NCBI GenBank assembly: GCA_031551455.1
Contig: JAVBNP010000268.1
Span: 1 to 7,355 of the forward strand
Length of the DNA stretch: 7,355 nt
Source of the DNA: JAIRLS01 sp031551455
Lineage (GTDB): Bacteria; Bacteroidota; Bacteroidia; Bacteroidales; UBA4181
Reading direction: 5' to 3'
Both the position numbers and the translations under genes were made by a program. Of this stretch, positions 6,106 through 7,355 are shown one piece after another (within the stretch, counting starts at the first letter, position 1; every line of letters starts with the position of its first letter). Below the pieces are notes generated by a model. It searched no databases, was not told where the DNA came from, and worked only from the letters and a program-made list of their open reading frames with translations.

Positions 6106-7355
6106 ATGAAAAACCTTAAATCGATGAATGCTTTTAAGAGACTGGTAATTACTTGTGTGGGAATAGCGATGGGATTACTTTCGACTTATGCGCAAGATGA
6201 TGAGAGCATTGTCGACTTGTTGACGCGTGAAGTGGAAGTCGAAAATCCCGTTTACATGCCGGTGCTCGGAGTGGGAGTGGGATATTTTAATTTCTTGGGA
6301 GATTTAAAGAACGCTTTTCCGAATATTAATGTAGGTAGACCGGGACTTCGGGTTAACGTAGCCACATTCTTGGGGAAAAAACATTACCTCAGAGGTAATT
6401 TGGTTTTTATGACGGGCAATATGTACGGTACGCAACGTTCGGTAACCGATACCAGCAAAAATCTGAATTTCAAATCGAATATATTTAGTTTCGGCGTTAA
6501 TTTTCATTACAGTTTTAAACCTCTTTTGCAAGGTAAATATTTCGAACCGTTTATTTCCGTCGGGATCGAGACGTTGCAGTTCGACTCCAAAGCCGATTAT
6601 GTATACGAATACGAAGGGATTAATTATCGATACCATTATTGGTCGGACGGTACCATTCATACAGCATCGGAAGACGTAGACCCGAATGCGGGTATTATCC
6701 GGCGGCGCGATTATGAATACGAGACCGACCTCCGAACAACCAATCGCAGCGGGTTGGGAAAATATGGACAATTTGCAATAGCCATACCGATCGATATCGG
6801 ATTCGATTTTAACGTTTCCGAACGTGTTACGTTGCGTGCGGCCACTTCCTTGCATTATACGTTTACCGATTTGATCGATGACTTATCATCCAAATCGGAG
6901 AATCCCGATTATAAAGGGAAACCGGGGAATGATATGTACATGTTTTCTTATTTATCCCTTCATTTGGACTTATTCTCGTCCGATAAAGTCAAAATTGTCG
7001 AAGACCTCTTTGCCGATATCGAAGATTTCGACATGACCATGTACGAGGACCAAGATAACGACGGCGTTTTCGACGGATGGGATCAATGTCCCAACACGCC
7101 CGAGGGAATCCCCGTTGATACCATCGGATGTCCCTTTGATACCGACAGTGACGGAGTACCCGATTATTTGGATCGCGAAGCCTCGCGTACCGGCGCCATT
7201 GTGGACGAATACGGAGTGGAAATAAATGAAAACATGGTGGTGGGTTTACTCGACGGACAAGCCATACGACGCAGCGATGTGGAAACGTACCTGCTGATGC
7301 AAAAAGCACAAAACAAATCGCGCAGAGGCGAATCGTTACCGATACCCGAAAAATT
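6106..7355 (+). CDS. Outer-membrane beta-barrel-like protein with TSP3-type acidic segment, 3' truncated
   Basis: An open frame of 416 codons runs off the window end. It starts with a signal peptide (basic MKNLKSMNAFKRL, hydrophobic 13-27, likely cleavage after Ala29 in TYA|QDD); ATG codon 7 at 6124 is an alternative start. Residues about 50-300 alternate aromatic and polar residues in strand-like stretches (for example GVGVGYFNFLGDL, FSFGVNFHYSF, FSYLSLHLDLF), as expected of an outer-membrane barrel. Residues 315-356 are acidic with two DxDxDG-type loops: DQDNDGVFDGWDQCPNTP (315-332), then VDTIGCP (337-343), then DTDSDGVPDYLD (345-356). This is the thrombospondin type 3-like pattern that binds Ca2+ and usually links a barrel to a periplasmic domain. 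No OmpA peptidoglycan-binding domain is visible by the window end. It probably shares a transcript with the SPOR-like gene. A barrel anchored in the outer membrane is inferred; its specific function is unknown. Confidence 0.85.
   Translation, partial: MKNLKSMNAFKRLVITCVGIAMGLLSTYAQDDESIVDLLTREVEVENPVYMPVLGVGVGYFNFLGDLKNAFPNINVGRPGLRVNVATFLGKKHYLRGNLVFMTGNMYGTQRSVTDTSKNLNFKSNIFSFGVNFHYSFKPLLQGKYFEPFISVGIETLQFDSKADYVYEYEGINYRYHYWSDGTIHTASEDVDPNAGIIRRRDYEYETDLRTTNRSGLGKYGQFAIAIPIDIGFDFNVSERVTLRAATSLHYTFTDLIDDLSSKSENPDYKGKPGNDMYMFSYLSLHLDLFSSDKVKIVEDLFADIEDFDMTMYEDQDNDGVFDGWDQCPNTPEGIPVDTIGCPFDTDSDGVPDYLDREASRTGAIVDEYGVEINENMVVGLLDGQAIRRSDVETYLLMQKAQNKSRRGESLPIPEK

Noticed and set aside
6304..6855. 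183-codon open frame on the minus strand
   Set aside because: It is antisense to the strand-patterned barrel region of the signal-peptide-bearing plus-strand gene and has no family likeness or promoter.
6106..7355. Naming the last gene OmpA
   Set aside because: The barrel and TSP3-like segment suggest an OmpA-type layout, but the defining C-terminal peptidoglycan-binding domain is not present in the visible part.

Overview
The window suggests a member of the Bacteroidota, most likely Bacteroidales. Three intergenic gaps carry perfect matches to the Bacteroidota -7 promoter element TAnnTTTG. Start codons sit behind A/T-rich leaders without clear Shine-Dalgarno sequences. The start of an HU-type DNA-binding protein is divergent from mutY, and the protein families resemble their Bacteroidales homologues. 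These assignments come from reading the sequence and recalling the families; no database search was made.

Layout. Positions 1-60 (minus strand) hold the first 20 codons of an HU/IHF-type nucleoid protein, transcribed away from everything else. All other genes are on the plus strand. Block 1 (197-2708) is a likely repair and metabolism cluster: the adenine glycosylase mutY, a Rossmann/DUF2520 putative oxidoreductase overlapping it by 4 nt, and an AAG/MPG-type 3-methyladenine DNA glycosylase with its own -7 box. It ends at a perfect 16-bp-arm palindrome followed by a T tract (2742-2781), which may be a terminator, a dispersed REP-like element, or both. Two single genes follow: a D-2-hydroxyacid dehydrogenase (2848-3783) and a LOG-family nucleotide phosphoribohydrolase (3950-4663). 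Block 2 (4741-7355) is an envelope pair behind a new -7 box. It comprises an exported protein with two tandem homologous domains plus a C-terminal SPOR-like domain, then an outer-membrane beta-barrel-like protein with an acidic, calcium-binding-type (thrombospondin type 3-like) segment, cut off by the window end.

How the genes relate. MutY and the AAG homologue are complementary base-excision-repair enzymes: A opposite 8-oxoG, and alkylated or deaminated purines. The dehydrogenase and LOG protein look like housekeeping metabolism. The last two genes are the least understood part. One product has a putative peptidoglycan-binding end and the other a barrel with a Ca2+-type periplasmic segment, so together they could link the cell wall and the outer membrane. 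That is inference.

I saw no CRISPR array, insertion sequence, rRNA or tRNA. No gene-free stretch exceeds 300 bases; the longest gap is 3784-3949.
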